Part shown: positions 63,909 through 64,000 of the stretch, piece after piece | How positions within the stretch are numbered: the stretch's first letter is position 1 | Layout of the letters: every line of letters starts with the position of its first letter | NCBI GenBank assembly: GCA_030536555.1 | Contig: JAUNPU010000010.1 | Coordinates: 53,821-117,820 of the forward strand | Direction: 5' to 3' | DNA from: Eubacteriales bacterium | GTDB lineage: Bacteria > Bacillota > Clostridia > Lachnospirales > Lachnospiraceae | DNA: 64,000 nt | Position numbers and translations under genes: made by a program | The notes under the pieces: generated by a model | Database searches by the model: none | Seen by the model: the letters and a program-made list of their open reading frames with translations, nothing else | What the model was told of the DNA's origin: nothing

Positions 63909-64000
63909 CTAGCAGAGCTGACTGTCGTCCTCTGCGCTGTCAGATTCCTCGCTGTCGCTGCTTGATTCTTCGTTGCCTGAATCTTCGTTACTTGATTCTT
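63909..64000 (-). CDS. C-terminus of an upstream gene with an acidic Ser-rich tail (partial)
   Basis: The last 29 residues before a TAG at 63909-63911 are open to the right edge and read Glu/Ser/Asp-rich (ESSNEDSGNEESSSDS then EESDSAEDDSQLC). Acidic tails like this occur at the ends of some membrane transport proteins of Clostridia, but the body lies outside the window. It could be a transporter or regulator gene of the mannan operon. An alternative frame is open too, so this is tentative. Confidence 0.45.
   Translation of the reverse strand, partial: ESSNEDSGNEESSSDSEESDSAEDDSQLC

Overview
The window looks like a chromosome segment of a gut Clostridium-type Firmicute, most likely family Lachnospiraceae; the genus cannot be resolved from sequence alone. 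Pointers are the hrcA-grpE-dnaK order with a perfect CIRCE operator, a WalR-type box before a 3D-domain protein, a PadR/DUF1700 module, YesM/YesN-type two-component genes, near-consensus sigma-A promoters with AGGAGG ribosome sites, and a mannan-oligosaccharide phosphorolysis operon. No rRNA, tRNA, transposase, integrase or CRISPR array was seen.

Layout. 1-3.2 kb: heat-shock operon hrcA-grpE-dnaK (dnaK runs off the left edge). 3.2-4.15 kb: a gene-free stretch with two divergent copies of a structured element of about 240 bp whose helices are preserved by compensatory change. 4.15-5.9 kb: two secreted 3D-domain proteins. 6-10.8 kb: argH, a YfhO-type membrane protein and a GtrA protein. 10.9-17.3 kb: free-standing PTS IIA, MATE exporter, aminotransferase, MntP, and a membrane GGDEF-EAL protein. 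17.4-21.4 kb: padR-DUF1700 operon, a secreted unknown, a PD-(D/E)XK nuclease-like protein. 21.7-35.1 kb: carbohydrate region with two parallel rpiR-PTS-glycosidase cassettes (GH4 alpha and GH1 beta) around a sugar-acid module (GntP, IlvD/Edd dehydratase, FadR-type regulator) and a DUF362 ferredoxin-like protein. 35.2-42.5 kb: rsmH, ispE-gntR, YesL, an unknown membrane protein, GNAT, cyclophilin, MATE. 42.6-43.2 kb: a type I toxin-antitoxin locus encoding a 27-residue holin-like toxin, plus an unexplained hairpin region. 43.2-51.1 kb: a six-gene ABC-transporter operon with its own sensor lipoprotein, histidine kinase and response regulator. 51.2-51.9 kb: hicAB. 52.1-53.3 kb: a CaCA cation exchanger under a yybP-ykoY manganese riboswitch. 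53.4-55.2 kb: glnB-amtB with a long leader hairpin. 55.3-56.1 kb: uridine phosphorylase with 3' tandem repeats. 56.3-63.7 kb: mannan/galactomannan oligosaccharide operon (GH36, GH130, 2-epimerase, GH130, phosphohexomutase). The right edge holds the acidic C-terminus of a further gene.

How parts fit. In the mannan operon GH36 would remove galactose branches; one GH130 enzyme would phosphorolyse mannooligosaccharides; the epimerase would turn mannobiose into mannosyl-glucose; the second GH130 would split that to mannose 1-phosphate and glucose; the phosphohexomutase would feed hexose 1-phosphates into glycolysis. Both PTS permeases lack a IIA domain, so the free-standing IIA at 10.9 kb is a plausible shared phosphodonor. 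Coordinates of many starts were moved inward from the longest open frame to a start with a good ribosome site.
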